Shown: positions 22,232 to 33,511, numbered from the stretch's first letter. The stretch is DNA of 64,000 nt from Siphonodentalium dalli (GCA_032622095.1 CP136064.1:183316209-183380208), one strand, 5' to 3'. Program-made: numbers and translations. Notes: generated from the letters alone by a model not told the origin.

Positions 22232-22363
22232 GAGAGTAATCACTTCATTGAACTGGTGACATGAAATAATTCATGAGAGGTAGGGATGTTATACAAACAC
22301 AAATTAGACCCTGCCTCAATCGAATTTTTTTCATGGCACCAGTTCAATCAAGTGATTATTCTC
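22232..22363. repeat. Foldback MITE, about 132 bp
   Basis: Inverted ends GAGAGTAATCACTTCATTGA and TCAATCAAGTGATTATTCTC, also pairing ACTGGTGACATGAAA with TTTCATGGCACCAGT. Confidence 0.65.
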
Positions 22364-22617
22364 TGTTTAATCATATTCCATTATAAACATCTTAATTTAC
22401 GAGAAATCCTAATATCACTGCCATTATACCCATGACGTATAAATTTTATTGCGAATATAAATACATGTAACATGCTAGTTAAAGTGACATAATTCATAAG
22501 TGCAATTATAGTTTACTAGCAGGTTAGCCCGCCACTGGCGGCATTCGTCCCATGGCTTTGGTCGATCCATTAATTTTAGTTTTTCAATGTAACCCCGTAC
22601 AGGACCGGGCTACTCAA

Positions 22618-22865
22618 AAACCAAATTTCAAGTCGATAGCTCCACCCGTTTCCGAGATCTGGTCTGCGCATGCGCGTATCTGGCGTCGCACGGGCTCGGC
22701 GACCCGATAAAATTCGTATCCGGGGCAAGATACATTCACATACCAAATTTCAAGTCGATAGCTCCACCCGTTTCCGATATCTCGTCTGCGCATGCGCTGC
22801 ACGGGCGTCGCACGGGCTCGCCAATACGACAGCGACGACCACCTGGTCAAACTACACTCACGTAC
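22618..22865. repeat. GC-richer direct repeats, about 122-bp period
   Basis: ACCAAATTTCAAGTCGATAG followed by CTCCACCCGTTTCCGA and CTGCGCATGCGC occurs at about 22620 and 22742. A third degenerate unit (ACCAAGTTTCGTCCCGATCG) starts near 22863. A similar doublet, CCCGTAGGTAGCAAGTTTGA, occurs near 23092 and 23213. The base composition is clearly richer in GC than the surroundings. Confidence 0.7.
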
Positions 22866-23698
22866 CAAGTTTCGTCCCGATCGGTCGAGGTGTTGGTATC
22901 TGATGCAAAAGACGAAATTGTGAGTGTTGGTCAATAGTCCCCGCCGTGAACCTCATCGTCGCAAAGAGCGGACAGTCAATTAACCCCGTTGTGAACCTCA
23001 ATCACCAACGCGACGTAAACATGTGTTGCGTTCTAAAAATAGGAAAGCACTTTCTCTCTGCATAATTCTGCAGATGCTAATAACGTTGCCCCCCGTAGGT
23101 AGCAATATCGTTGTTGTTGATATTTACGGCTTGGGGGCTATTTTCTTATTTAGCAAGTTTGAGCTCAATCGGTTAGAGTCTATAAAGGACACACTCATAT
23201 ATATGACACTTCCCGTAGGTAGCAAGTTTGAGCTCAATCGGCATTCCCTGGAATTTCCCGTAGATTGGCAGATTCCAGTAGCCTTATAACGGTATATCTG
23301 GGGGAGAAATCTGATACTATATTCGTGATTATCTGGTATGACTTCGGTATATACCGAAGGTATATATATACCGAAGGTATATATACTGTAAAAACAGAGC
23401 GCGCCATCCGTGCTCGCAGGGAATAAATTTCGAGCGATAACGTTTGCGTTCCCGTATAACTCTGCAGATGCGAATAACGTTGAATGGGAAAAAGACGCTC
23501 TTTATAGAGATGCGTCAAAAACAAACGCTCATTAAATAATCACTTGATTAACCCCCGCCGTGCCTATGCGGTGATTTGAGATTGGAGAACGGGTGCTCTG
23601 AGCTTCTCTAAACCGCGACCACGTTCGTGTCGGTGGGATTTGACACTTACATAGGAAGTTTGAGCTCAATCTTTACACGCGTTTTGGATTCTATGAAG

Positions 23699-23700
<2 letters not shown>

Positions 23701-23764
<64 letters not shown>
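23701..23764. repeat. (CA)n microsatellite
   Basis: About 31 uninterrupted CA units followed by a short TATATA run. The minus-strand frame of alternating Cys/Val across it is an artefact of the repeat. Confidence 0.95.
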
Positions 23765-23770
<6 letters not shown>

Positions 23771-24053
23771 CGAAGTCTCAAAATATATAGTATAGATAGA
23801 AGATAGATAATCACTCGAGAAATCAAGGTAAATCACAGATACGAATGTAATAGTCATTTTAAAATTTAAAAGTATACCAGTACATGTACATGTAGTGTGC
23901 ATAGTGTGCATATACATGGCTACATGTGTATGTTGTCTGGGTGAAATAAATCATCTCCCTGAATGAATGGCAATGCCAGAATTGTTAGCATCACTTACAA
24001 TCTTACATTGAATACAGCAGCACAAATGCATGTTGGTATGTACATGTATTATT

Positions 24054-24435
24054 ACCTTAAAGACATATTATGCACTTGTTCGAGTTCGTGAAGCTGATAA
24101 GTTGGTATTCAGGCGTTATGCCAACCTGGAGAATGTAGCATTCTACTAACATTGTCGAAAATTTCAAAGAAATCGACCATACCATTCAAGAGAAAACGTT
24201 GTCAAAACAACGCTCATTTGTAAATATTTACATCTGAATATGGGACGCAACAATTGTCAACAAACTAACACCAATGATTTCGCCATCCAGAGTCAGGGCA
24301 TTAAATTAATATATCAGAATGACGATGCGTGTTGGTAATTTGGATTAATATTCTTAAAAAGAACAACTTTGAGCATGAATATTCTCCATTTCTATTGGAT
24401 TACCCTACGGGAGTGTTTCACATCACTTTAATCCA
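24054..24435 (+). repeat. Dispersed repeat, copy 1 of 2
   Basis: About 380 bp, alignable over most of its length with 58891-59262 in the same orientation (GACATATTATGCACTTGTTC, GAATGTAGCATTCTA, GGGACGCAAC). TTAA flanks it on both sides here. It is noncoding. Confidence 0.7.
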
Positions 24436-25249
24436 TTGCATGTACATTATTGTATTAGTTTGTTTCAATTAGGGCCCTGCGGACAAATTGATGTGATTCA
24501 GAATCTTTCATCTGATTTGATTCAATATCGCGTGTCCTGATTCAAATTGTATGGAATCATTGGCACCAGTTCCATTCCAATTACTTCCAACAGACTGCAT
24601 TGCTTTCTCTCTCAGGATTATGAAACCAACAAAAGACCACACAAACAAATAACACTCACCCCTGATCACGAGTCCTGCTAGGCTGCTATGATGTTGGTCG
24701 GTCCTGCTGAATTGCTATGATGCTGGTAGGTCAAACTGATGCTGTCACACAAATATACAGGCTATTTTTTATAAAGTTGTCATTTTCACAGTGTTTGGTT
24801 AATCCGAGCGATTTGTGAAAAAGACAGCTCTGATGTTTGCAAATTTTATGTACCAACATTGAGTCCTTCACATTTGACTAAAAACAATTAATGCTTATCA
24901 TTTATGATGAGAGCTTGGTGTAAAATGTTTACTATGGAGGTTTACGAGCATATTTTCACCTCTGCACAATACAAATAATTAATAACACAACACATATACA
25001 TGTATGGCATTAGGACAACAGTAGCTCGAAAGACGAGTGTGACTCGCCACACAGTAACATTTCAACCAGGCTCTACTCATAATTCACTTTATAATATTGA
25101 TTTTGATTTGAGAAAGGAAAACATGTCATTGAATTGTACACACATCTTTCAAAATATGTGAAGGCATTATGATCATGAGTCTAAATCAGTATTGACGCTC
25201 CAATGAGATAAACAAATTGTGGCAATAATAAGAAAGAGGTCCACAGGTG
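24436..25249. other. Centre of the inverted duplication, no gene recognised
   Basis: AT-rich spacer between the arms, with no supported gene. Confidence 0.5.
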
Positions 25250-25399
25250 ATTTTAAATGAAAAAAGACCCAATCGCAAAATTGTGGAAAGAGGCACACTG
25301 TTGGATGGGGAAGTCGCACACAAAAGGCATAAAATCAGTGCTATTGATATTTTCTACCAGAAAGTCTCAAATTGGCATTACAAAATTGTATTCGGTATT

Positions 25400-25479
25400 A
25401 CCTAGATCATGCCATGAACCTGTACTTTGGCTAATGCTACGGCGTTAGCCAGAGTAGAGAATCATGGCATGATCTAGGT
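25400..25479. mobile_element. 80-bp palindromic element, copy 3
   Basis: Same ACCTAGATCATGCCATGA termini and length as the two copies in the left arm. Decayed halves of the same element are recognisable near 53350-53380 and 53690-53720 in an FMO intron. Confidence 0.8.
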
Positions 25480-26080
25480 GTCGCCGAGAAAACTGTACCA
25501 TTTAGAATGAAAAAAATGTAACGTACAATCACAAAATTGTGGAAAGAGGCACACCGCTGGCTGGGGAAGTCACACACGAAGGCATAAAATCAGCGTTACT
25601 GATATTTTTACCAGAAAGTCTCAAATTGGCATCACAAAATTGGATTTAGGGCGACCAAGAAAAGTGCCTCATTCAGAACGAAAAAAATTTAACGTAGAAT
25701 AGTCAAGTTGTGTAAAGTGGCACACTGTTGGGTGGGGAATTCACAAAGGAGGGCACTAAATCAGTGTCATGTATATTTTCGACTTGAAAGTGTCCAATGA
25801 CCATTGCCAAATGGGGCCTGGGTGATGGAATAAAAAGTGAAAAGTTCAGAATGAAAAAAATCATATGTAAAATCATGAAGATATGGAACCACGCGAACCT
25901 TGGGTGTGGAATTAACTCAGGAAGACATGGGACAAGGGAAGTCTGGGTCTTCAGGTTAAAAGTTTGCCATTCCCATCGCTGAATAGGTCGTGGGGGCTAA
26001 TACGTCGAAAACGCAGAAAGCCATGTGCGCCGATTCAAGCGGCTGGTAAATGAAATTAAATCGTATTGGGAACCTAAGAA

Positions 26081-26085
26081 CCAAT
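26081..26085 (+). promoter_or_regulatory. CCAAT box, candidate promoter of small gene
   Basis: ACCAATCCGCGCGG about 120 bp upstream of a well-placed ATG (26202). It is conserved in the inverted copy (20730-20734). No clear TATA box is present at the right spacing. This is an inference from position and conservation between the arms. Confidence 0.35.
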
Positions 26086-26201
26086 CCGCGCGGTCATATT
26101 ATATCATTAGTCGATGACTGCACCAAAGTTATTTGAAAACATTACTCAGTTTACTTACATTTGATGAAAAACGACGAGAGAAGTTTCGCTGTTGAACAAA
26201 A

Positions 26202-26229
26202 ATGTCTGCCGACGTGCAATCTCTTCCGG
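26202..26229 (+). CDS. Candidate 28-nt first exon, small unknown gene
   Basis: ATG in good context (AAAAATGTCTGCC), encoding MSADVQSLP plus one base, then a donor GG|GTATGG. It can be spliced in phase to an exon at 26351 inside the adjacent T element. The joined frame reads through the junction as SLPGDSVNVSAKF and ends at 26568, giving 81 residues. I do not recognise the protein. The exon lies in the duplicated arm while its partner lies in a mobile element, so this may be an exon-capture event or chance phase agreement (1 in 3). Without splicing the frame runs to a stop near 26320. Confidence 0.4.
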
Positions 26230-26320
26230 GTATGGGTCACATGACCGGAGATCATGTGACCGGTCGAAATGGCGATTGTCCGAGGCCGTCCTTGATGAGA
26301 GTAGAGAGATTGCCATTATA

Positions 26321-26778
26321 GGAATCACTGAACTAAATGGTTTCCCATAGGCGACAGTGTTAACGTTTCCGCCAAATTCACTGAATTGAAGCCTGCAGGC
26401 CATACCAGTGATGTTTACCCAGCTAGATTGACACCAGTTGATCACGAAAATGCAAGAAAAATCATAGGTCATGTGTTTACTTTTAAAAATAAATCCCCAA
26501 GTGTACGACGGGGCTATCCCACAGCCAAATTTGATCTGGAAAAATCCAGAACTACAGCAGCTAGTTAAATAAATTTCCCGCTCACAAAAATCCATTCCCC
26601 CATTCATTCACCAGTTTAAATTATTTAGATATTATGTACAAATCAAATAAACGCGATGTCATCCTTTAACAACGTGTCGCATGTATCAGGTGAAGGTCAT
26701 TCTTCAGTTACCTTCACCTTTAGGGTTCCACGGTGTACTCGCTCCCCGACTCTAGAACACATTTAGCTCCCTGATTCC
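26321..26778 (+). mobile_element. T element copy 1: 458-bp TIR element
   Basis: Ends GGAATCACTGAACTAAATGG and (reverse complement) GGAATCAGGGAGCTAAATGT, 16 of 20 matching. TATA lies outside on both sides. Three copies of exactly 458 bp alternate with two copies of an unrelated roughly 895-bp spacer. The opposite arm (about 13044-13052) has CCATTATAACAACC with a single TATA and no insert. No transposase is seen. It carries a terminal-exon-like ORF. Confidence 0.8.
26351..26568 (+). CDS. Terminal exon carried by T element, copy 1
   Basis: Acceptor TTTCCCATAG|GCGACAG, then 72 codons to TAA at 26566-26568. The frame includes KPAGHTSDVYPARLTPVDHE and KIIGHVFTFKNKSPSVRRGY. AATAAA overlaps the stop (26568-26573) and occurs again at 26646. 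The residue composition is mixed and looks protein-like, but no family is recognised. Copies 2 and 3 appear identical. The longer minus-strand frames over the same bases are probably shadows. Confidence 0.4.
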
Positions 26779-27679
26779 TATATATATGTATATGTGTGAA
26801 ACACAGCGTTTCTTATAGTATTTTATCAAAATATAGACCTTACTGAAATAAAAAATGGATTATATCGAGCAGTAGTTGTTTATTTTTCCAATATGAGGCA
26901 TCCTGAAAATTAGTGTCAATCCTCAAAATAAAGCCAAAAAATTTAGATTTTTTTTCAATTTTACTAGCTGATGCATCTCGTATAACTGAAGAATGCCCTT
27001 ATATACCATACTATTACTAAATTGAAGAGGATATGTTAATATACATTTTGAGTGGGATAACTTGTCCAATTTTAAACCCTTTTCATGCAAAATTTGTCAA
27101 TTTATAATAAACATTTACAAAAATTAACAGAAAATTTAAATAAAAAATACTTTAATAGCATAATAAAGCAACTATAAGTCAATTTAAATATCTAAACATA
27201 ATCATACAACATCAGCCACAGTCTCAGGCATGAAATTTGACCAGATGGCAGGGCATACTGTCTGTTTAACAAACCTGCCATGACAGTTTTGCACGACATT
27301 AACACTACTGGCGATGCCATCACCCCCCCCCCCCCCCCCCCCCGACTTGGGGTGGGACTACGGTCCCCGATAAGGCTACTGGGTGGCGGGAAATCTTAAT
27401 TGGGTTAACTGCCACCTTTTCCCAATGGGGGGGGGGGGCTAACACTACTCAAATTTTTGGGGAGGGGGGCTTTGGCCTCCCTGACCCCCTAATGGTACCT
27501 GATGTCCATGCAAAATTCCCAGATTTATCACTTTCTTTAAAATCTACAGGCGAATCCATGCGTTTCTTCTTTAAATCTGTCCAAAATGTGGTCATTATCA
27601 TTTGAAAATAAGAAAATATGGAATTAACAACTTATCATGGCGAGACGTGAAATTTCGTAAAATTCATATTTTTCCTATA
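26779..27679. repeat. S spacer copy 1 of the T-S array
   Basis: About 900 bp, beginning and ending with TATA. It contains a poly-C run (about 26 C, 27327-27352) and a poly-G run (27428-27438). It matches S copy 2 (28138-29030) almost perfectly, with a clear length difference at the poly-C run. The frames through it differ between copies, so I do not call it coding. Confidence 0.85.
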
Positions 27680-28137
27680 GGAATCACTGAACTAAATGGT
27701 TTCCCATAGGCGACAGTGTTAACGTTTCCGCCAAATTCACTGAATTGAAGCCTGCAGGCCATACCAGTGATGTTTACCCAGCTAGATTGACACCAGTTGA
27801 TCACGAAAATGCAAGAAAAATCATAGGTCATGTGTTTACTTTTAAAAATAAATCCCCAAGTGTACGACGGGGCTATCCCACAGCCAAATTTGATCTGGAA
27901 AAATCCAGAACTACAGCAGCTAGTTAAATAAATTTCCCGCTCACAAAAATCCATTCCCCCATTCATTCACCAGTTTAAATTATTTAGATATTATGTACAA
28001 ATCAAATAAACGCGATGTCATCCTTTAACAACGTGTCGCATGTATCAGGTGAAGGTCATTCTTCAGTTACCTTCACCTTTAGGGTTCCACGGTGTACTCG
28101 CTCCCCGACTCTAGAACACATTTAGCTCCCTGATTCC
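27680..28137 (+). mobile_element. T element copy 2
   Basis: Same 458-bp length and ends as copy 1, including the acceptor (CCCATAG at about 27709) and the open frame ending near 27927. It has no upstream first exon of its own. It could serve only as an alternative terminal exon. Confidence 0.8.
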
Positions 28138-29030
28138 TATATATATGTATATGTGTGAAACACAGCGTTTCTTATAGTATTTTATCAAAATATAGACCTT
28201 ACTGAAATAAAAAATGGATTATATCGAGCAGTAGTTGTTTATTTTTCCAATATGAGGCATCCTGAAAATTAGTGTCAATCCTCAAAATAAAGCCAAAAAA
28301 TTTAGATTTTTTTTCAATTTTACTAGCTGATGCATCTCGTATAACTGAAGAATGCCCTTATATACCATACTATTACTAAATTGAAGAGGATATGTTAATA
28401 TACATTTTGAGTGGGATAACTTGTCCAATTTTAAACCCTTTTCATGCAAAATTTGTCAATTTATAATAAACATTTACAAAAATTAACAGAAAATTTAAAT
28501 AAAAAATACTTTAATAGCATAATAAAGCAACTATAAGTCAATTTAAATATCTAAACATAATCATACAACATCAGCCACAGTCTCAGGCATGAAATTTGAC
28601 CAGATGGCAGGGCATACTGTCTGTTTAACAAACCTGCCATGACAGTTTTGCACGACATTAACACTACTGGCGATGCCATCACCCCCCCCCCCCCGACTTG
28701 GGGTGGGACTACGGTCCCCGATAAGGCTACTGGGTGGCGGGAAATCTTAATTGGGTTAACTGCCACCTTTTCCCAATGGGGGGGGGGGGCTAACACTACT
28801 CAAATTTTTGGGGAGGGGGGCTTTGGCCTCCCTGACCCCCTAATGGTACCTGATGTCCATGCAAAATTCCCAGATTTATCACTTTCTTTAAAATCTACAG
28901 GCGAATCCATGCGTTTCTTCTTTAAATCTGTCCAAAATGTGGTCATTATCATTTGAAAATAAGAAAATATGGAATTAACAACTTATCATGGCGAGACGTG
29001 AAATTTCGTAAAATTCATATTTTTCCTATA
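28138..29030. repeat. S spacer copy 2
   Basis: Near-identical to 26779-27679 with a shorter poly-C run (28681-28694). An open frame (28639-28956) exists only because of the homopolymer lengths here. Confidence 0.85.
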
Positions 29031-29488
29031 GGAATCACTGAACTAAATGGTTTCCCATAGGCGACAGTGTTAACGTTTCCGCCAAATTCACTGAATTGAA
29101 GCCTGCAGGCCATACCAGTGATGTTTACCCAGCTAGATTGACACCAGTTGATCACGAAAATGCAAGAAAAATCATAGGTCATGTGTTTACTTTTAAAAAT
29201 AAATCCCCAAGTGTACGACGGGGCTATCCCACAGCCAAATTTGATCTGGAAAAATCCAGAACTACAGCAGCTAGTTAAATAAATTTCCCGCTCACAAAAA
29301 TCCATTCCCCCATTCATTCACCAGTTTAAATTATTTAGATATTATGTACAAATCAAATAAACGCGATGTCATCCTTTAACAACGTGTCGCATGTATCAGG
29401 TGAAGGTCATTCTTCAGTTACCTTCACCTTTAGGGTTCCACGGTGTACTCGCTCCCCGACTCTAGAACACATTTAGCTCCCTGATTCC
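29031..29488 (+). mobile_element. T element copy 3
   Basis: Third 458-bp copy. Its right end TGATTCC is followed by TATA and then the host arm sequence ACATCCACAGGGGTACC, matching the empty site in the left arm. Confidence 0.8.
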
Positions 29489-29492
29489 TATA

Positions 29493-29674
29493 ACATCCAC
29501 AGGGGTACCTGTAATCCTCACAGCAAATTTGGTTTTAAATCACTCTAAAATGCAGAACATATGTCAACAGAGAGAGATATCTTTATTACCTCCAAGTATA
29601 GGAGAGATCGATATACATGACATATAAATACAGTTGGATTAAAGTGGGCTCCCCTGGCCAGTGTGGTGGGCCGT
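29493..29674. repeat. Inverted duplication, right arm, outer part
   Basis: Reverse complement of 12865-13045. Immediately beyond it (29675-29715) is another short copy of the CCGTCCTTGATGAGAGTAGC module, so the breakpoint itself sits in repeated sequence. Confidence 0.85.
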
Positions 29675-29719
29675 CCTTGATGAGAGTAGCGAGATTGGAC
29701 GGATGTGGCGTCAATAATG

Positions 29720-30660
29720 GCAATAGCTTTTCATATTTTTTAACAAGTTTAAAGAAAAAATTATCATTGAGCAAGAAGTTAAATCTAAATTAAATTAAAA
29801 AAAAAATTATTTTAAAAAATGTTTTTGTTTTTTTTTAATATATATTTTTTTTAGTTATGTCCCTGGCTCCGCCCACATTTGACCCAGTGACCTCATTTGA
29901 ACAAATCTTAACCCCAGTCACGCAGGGACCATTCATTTCAAATTTGAAACCATTCCCCGATGTTACTTAAGAAGTCGTTTTAAGAATTACTATGAACGGA
30001 AAGAGTTATGGACCTGGCTTCGCAACTATTTGACTTGACGACCTCGTTTAAACAAATCTGAATGTGAGTCACATCCACACGAAATATGAAAAGTCGCAAG
30101 ACTTGTTTCGTATTATGATATGATGATGATGATGATGATGATTGATAGAACAAACCACTATTATGATGATCGTGTCGTTATTTGTTTAAGATACGTATCA
30201 ATTGACATATACCCACCCGTTCCCTAATTAAAATCAACATATTTCGACAATTTTAGGGGACTTCCGCGAATTCGGGGAACTCCGCAAATGACGTCCGCAA
30301 ATAGCGACCTACTGCGAATTGTCACAACCGGAAAAACCCATTATCTATTTATAAAATGCCCAGCGAACCACAGCTTTCTAAAATCTGTACCACAGTATAC
30401 ACCCGAGGGGCGTTAATAATAAGAGCGCCTTAAAAACATAAAGCTACCATTGGTACGTTTTCTATACCAAAAATAATTCGATCGTATGCTCACGATCTCA
30501 TGAATAAGAGGGTTTGGTGGTGGTCGGCGTTCAAAGAGGAACTTGCAAAGCATTTGAACTTTATCAGGCGAACAGGACATCCAATGATCATCTCTGATAA
30601 AGAGTGATCATGCTTTAGATTCCTAAAATTGGTAGATAACAAAGAGTGTTCTCAATTCCG
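29720..30660. other. Intergenic with degenerate repeats
   Basis: Two diverged units around ATGTCCCTGGCTCCGCC (29866) and ATGGACCTGGCTTCGCAA (30009), a (GAT)n run near 30120-30140, and no recognisable gene. Confidence 0.5.
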
Positions 30661-30669
30661 ATAGTTTAG

Positions 30670-31325
30670 TGTAAACATATTTTTATTTCCAAATCCAAAC
30701 ATAATACACATAATACACAAATGACATAAATATACAACATATAAGAGATAATGTATGGAAATGAGGATCAGACAACAAGCCCGAGGGCTTATATGAAGTC
30801 TTCTCCTCTTTGGCGACATTCCCCTTCCCCAATAAGTGAGGGAGGGGTATCGATCAGACGGGAAATAATAGAAATAATATTTTTTAAAGGAGAAGTAACT
30901 AAGTTTAAGTTGGGATGGACACAGCGGGAAGATAGTGTTAGGGATAGCATGAGGCAGAGAGAGAGAGAGATAGAGGGGGGGAAAAAGAGAGAGAGAATGA
31001 GAGAGAGAGTGAGAAAGTAGAGGGGACAGAGTTTTCAATAATTTAGTTGCTGCGTGATGAAAATTATGCTCGTAGTAATATGCATGCGTCAGGCCCCATG
31101 GGAGGGGGTCAATCGCAATGGCCAATTCCTATTCCAATGTGGTTCACTGTGAATATCGCTGCATTCTTCATGTAGAATCATTTCAAGTATATACAGGATA
31201 GTGACAAGTAAGTAACTTACAAAATAATCGTTATTGGAAGACATTTAGTACTACATATATAATGGGGAACATCGTGCTGCCGCATAACGCGGCCGGAATC
31301 CAAAGCAATTTGTTACCCATACAGA
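30670..31325 (-). repeat. 3' UTR of minus-strand LINE
   Basis: Sequence after the LINE stop on the minus strand, with a purine-rich low-complexity tract (30955-31020) and an AATAAA near the far end (about 30690). The 157-codon minus frame through it is low complexity and is not called. Confidence 0.55.
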
Positions 31326-33511
31326 TCATGGAAATATTTTTGTTCTCATAATATATGTCTGTACTGCATTGAATATTTGTTTGTTTTCGCGAAGACTAAG
31401 CTCTCTTGACCCCCGCATTAGTGTATTCTCAGATAAGGCAACATTTGGTAGGGAGTCATATAGTTCTCTGCTGGGCTCTTGATAAAATGTACATTCAAAG
31501 AGATAGTGGTAAGTTGTCTCAAATTCCCCACATAGACAGAAGGGGGAAATTTTTACATGGTTATCTGTCAGGTCACCACTTAGGTGGCTGCAGTTCAATC
31601 TTAACCGGGTATGGAGGATATGAGATTTACTATGATAAAAATAGGCAGGTGGACGTATATTGTCACTATTCAGTTCCTTTTTGAAGTCTTCGATTGTACT
31701 GCTGCTCTTTGTAGTTTCTGATAGTTTGTTCCATTCGGTAATTGCAGATGGTAAGAATGAATCCATATAATAGTCATAATTAATATTCGAGGGTAGTCTT
31801 ATATGTTCAAATCTGAAGTTATATCTGGAATTATTTGCCTGAATTGGTCGTACATAATTTCTTAAAATTGATGTAGCAGTTCCTCGTATCATTTTTAAAA
31901 AATGGCATAGCTTGTGTTTTCTACGGCGTGAAGAGAGGAGTTCCCAGCCAGTTTCTGACAAAAGGCACGCGTTACTCGTACTGATGGTTGCACCTGTTAC
32001 TATTCGGGCCATTTCATACTGAACCTTTTCAATGTCATCACTAAGATAATCAGGGCAGTTATCCCAAACAGGGGAGGCATATTCCAGTATTGGTCGGATA
32101 AATTTATAATGTATTTTTTCAAGCGTTACTCTGCTTAGCCTGTATCTTTGTTTACGTACTAGATTTACTCGACTCCATGCTTTGTCAAGCATAGATCGTA
32201 TGTGGATACCCCAAGAGCCCATGTTGTCGAAAGTAAGTCCCAGATGTTTATGGCTGTCAACCTCAACAATTGTCGCGGTTCCCATGGTCAAATGTGGATG
32301 ATATACTGGTGTTTCTTTCCTGGAGATTAAGAGAGATTCCGTTTTCAGGGGATTGAATTTTACGAGCCATTCTGATGCCCAACACATGAGGGTTTCGAGG
32401 TCATCGTTGATTAGTTTTGCGGCCATGGTGGGGTCTTCGATAGTAAGAAATAGAGAAGTGTCATCAGCAAATAGACGAATGTTGCACCGTATATTTTCGG
32501 TTATATCATTACTATAAATTAAAAACAGAAGTGGGCCTAATACCTGCTGTTACGTCTTGTAGTTCCGAACGTGTGCCGTCTATGACAACCTGTTGTTGTC
32601 TACATTCTAGATACGATTTCATCAAGTTATACAAGTTTCCTCTTATTCCAATTTTTGAAGTTGAAAAACTGTTGAATCGTTGCGCATGAAACCAGCTTGG
32701 TAAAATGATAGGAGTTTGTTTTCATCAAGAAATTCCCATAGATATTTATAAATACATTTTTCATAGACCTTTGAGACGCAGCTCAGTAGAGAAATTGGTC
32801 GGTAATTTGATATAAGACCGGGATCACCACTCTTAAATATAGGTGTAACATGTGAACGCTTCCACTGGTGTGGGTAGTAACTGTTTTCGGTAAATGTTCT
32901 AAAATAGAATTCAAGAGGTTCACAGAGCGAGTTTGCACTCATGGATACTGTTTGGATTTGCGCGAAAACCTGTTTCTTACCAATGGGTAGTGATTTAAAG
33001 GCCCACTTAGTTTTCGAGTCACTGATAATAAAATATGATTAAAATATTATAATTCATCACCATTTGAAACGTCTGTGTCTCTGAAGATGACTATAGAGAA
33101 ATAGAAAACAGCTGAAATCATAAAAAGATTACCGCCGTTTTGACTCCCAGAATGCAACATAATTCAAACTAAAATTGTATTTTCAAGGGAAGGGGAATAC
33201 GTCTATATTTAACATATAGAGTTATTCACCCTCCATTGAAAATAATACACTTTGCACAACAAAACCAGACGAAACTTAAGCACAAAACACGTCGGTAACT
33301 CAACAAAAACAACATGTTCACAGTTTATTACACCGGATATGTTGATAATACAATGTTTTGGAGCTTCTTCTTTCAAATGGTATATAATATAATATAATAT
33401 GGCATATATTTTATATATGTGATCTGGGGTTTCGAAATTAAGTGGGCCTTTAAAGTATGTGTAATGTTTCTCTTGCCTGGTATCGGCAACTATTGTATCG
33501 GTTTTAGTCCT
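31326..33511 (-). pseudogene. LINE reverse transcriptase, minus strand, motif A deleted
   Basis: On the minus strand, 33000-32643 gives SNYRPISLLSCVSKVYE and FYQAGFMRNDST (RT fingers). About 32640-32560 gives KIGIRGNLYN, then LGPLLFLIYSNDI and RLFADDTSLFL (the YxDD box, FADD). 31326-32426 gives a long C-terminal part with SPFCLCGEFETTYHYLFEC (CxC...H...C). Between QL and KIGIRGN the segment with the motif A Asp (FxDxxKAFD) is missing and the frame shifts. A second small deletion removes the usual PQGSV just before LGPLLF. The copy is dead. Residues upstream of 33000 continue beyond MITE family C. It differs from the LINE at 2880-6208. Confidence 0.85.
32999..33449. mobile_element. TTAA-target MITE, family C (AGGCCCACTTA ends)
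   Basis: 451 bp with inverted ends AGGCCCACTTAG and TTAAGTGGGCCT, flanked by TTAA at 32995-32998 and 33450-33453. It is inserted in the minus-strand LINE; removing it and one TTAA rejoins the LINE frame (...FKSLPIGKK...). Confidence 0.8.

Larger units (their letters stand above)
25250..26320. repeat. Inverted duplication, right arm, inner part
   Basis: Reverse complement of 20558-21520 plus 13050-13133. It includes the uninterrupted site GGTCACATGATCTCC (read on the minus strand around 26230-26260), which is the empty target of the LTR element. It ends at CCATTATA, where the T-S array is inserted. Confidence 0.88.

Noticed and set aside
23666-23917. Minus-strand ORF with repeated Cys-Val
   Set aside because: Produced by the (CA)n microsatellite.
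26155-26607. 150-codon minus-strand ORF, and 100-codon versions at 27664 and 29015
   Set aside because: Antisense to the more protein-like plus-strand frame in T. No start context or splice logic, and repeated only because T is repeated.
28639-28956. 105-codon frame in S copy 2
   Set aside because: It exists only because of the poly-C length in this copy and is absent from the otherwise identical S copy 1.
30652-31125. 157-codon minus-strand ORF
   Set aside because: Low-complexity Ser/Leu stretch from a purine-rich tract inside the LINE 3' UTR, with no conserved motif.
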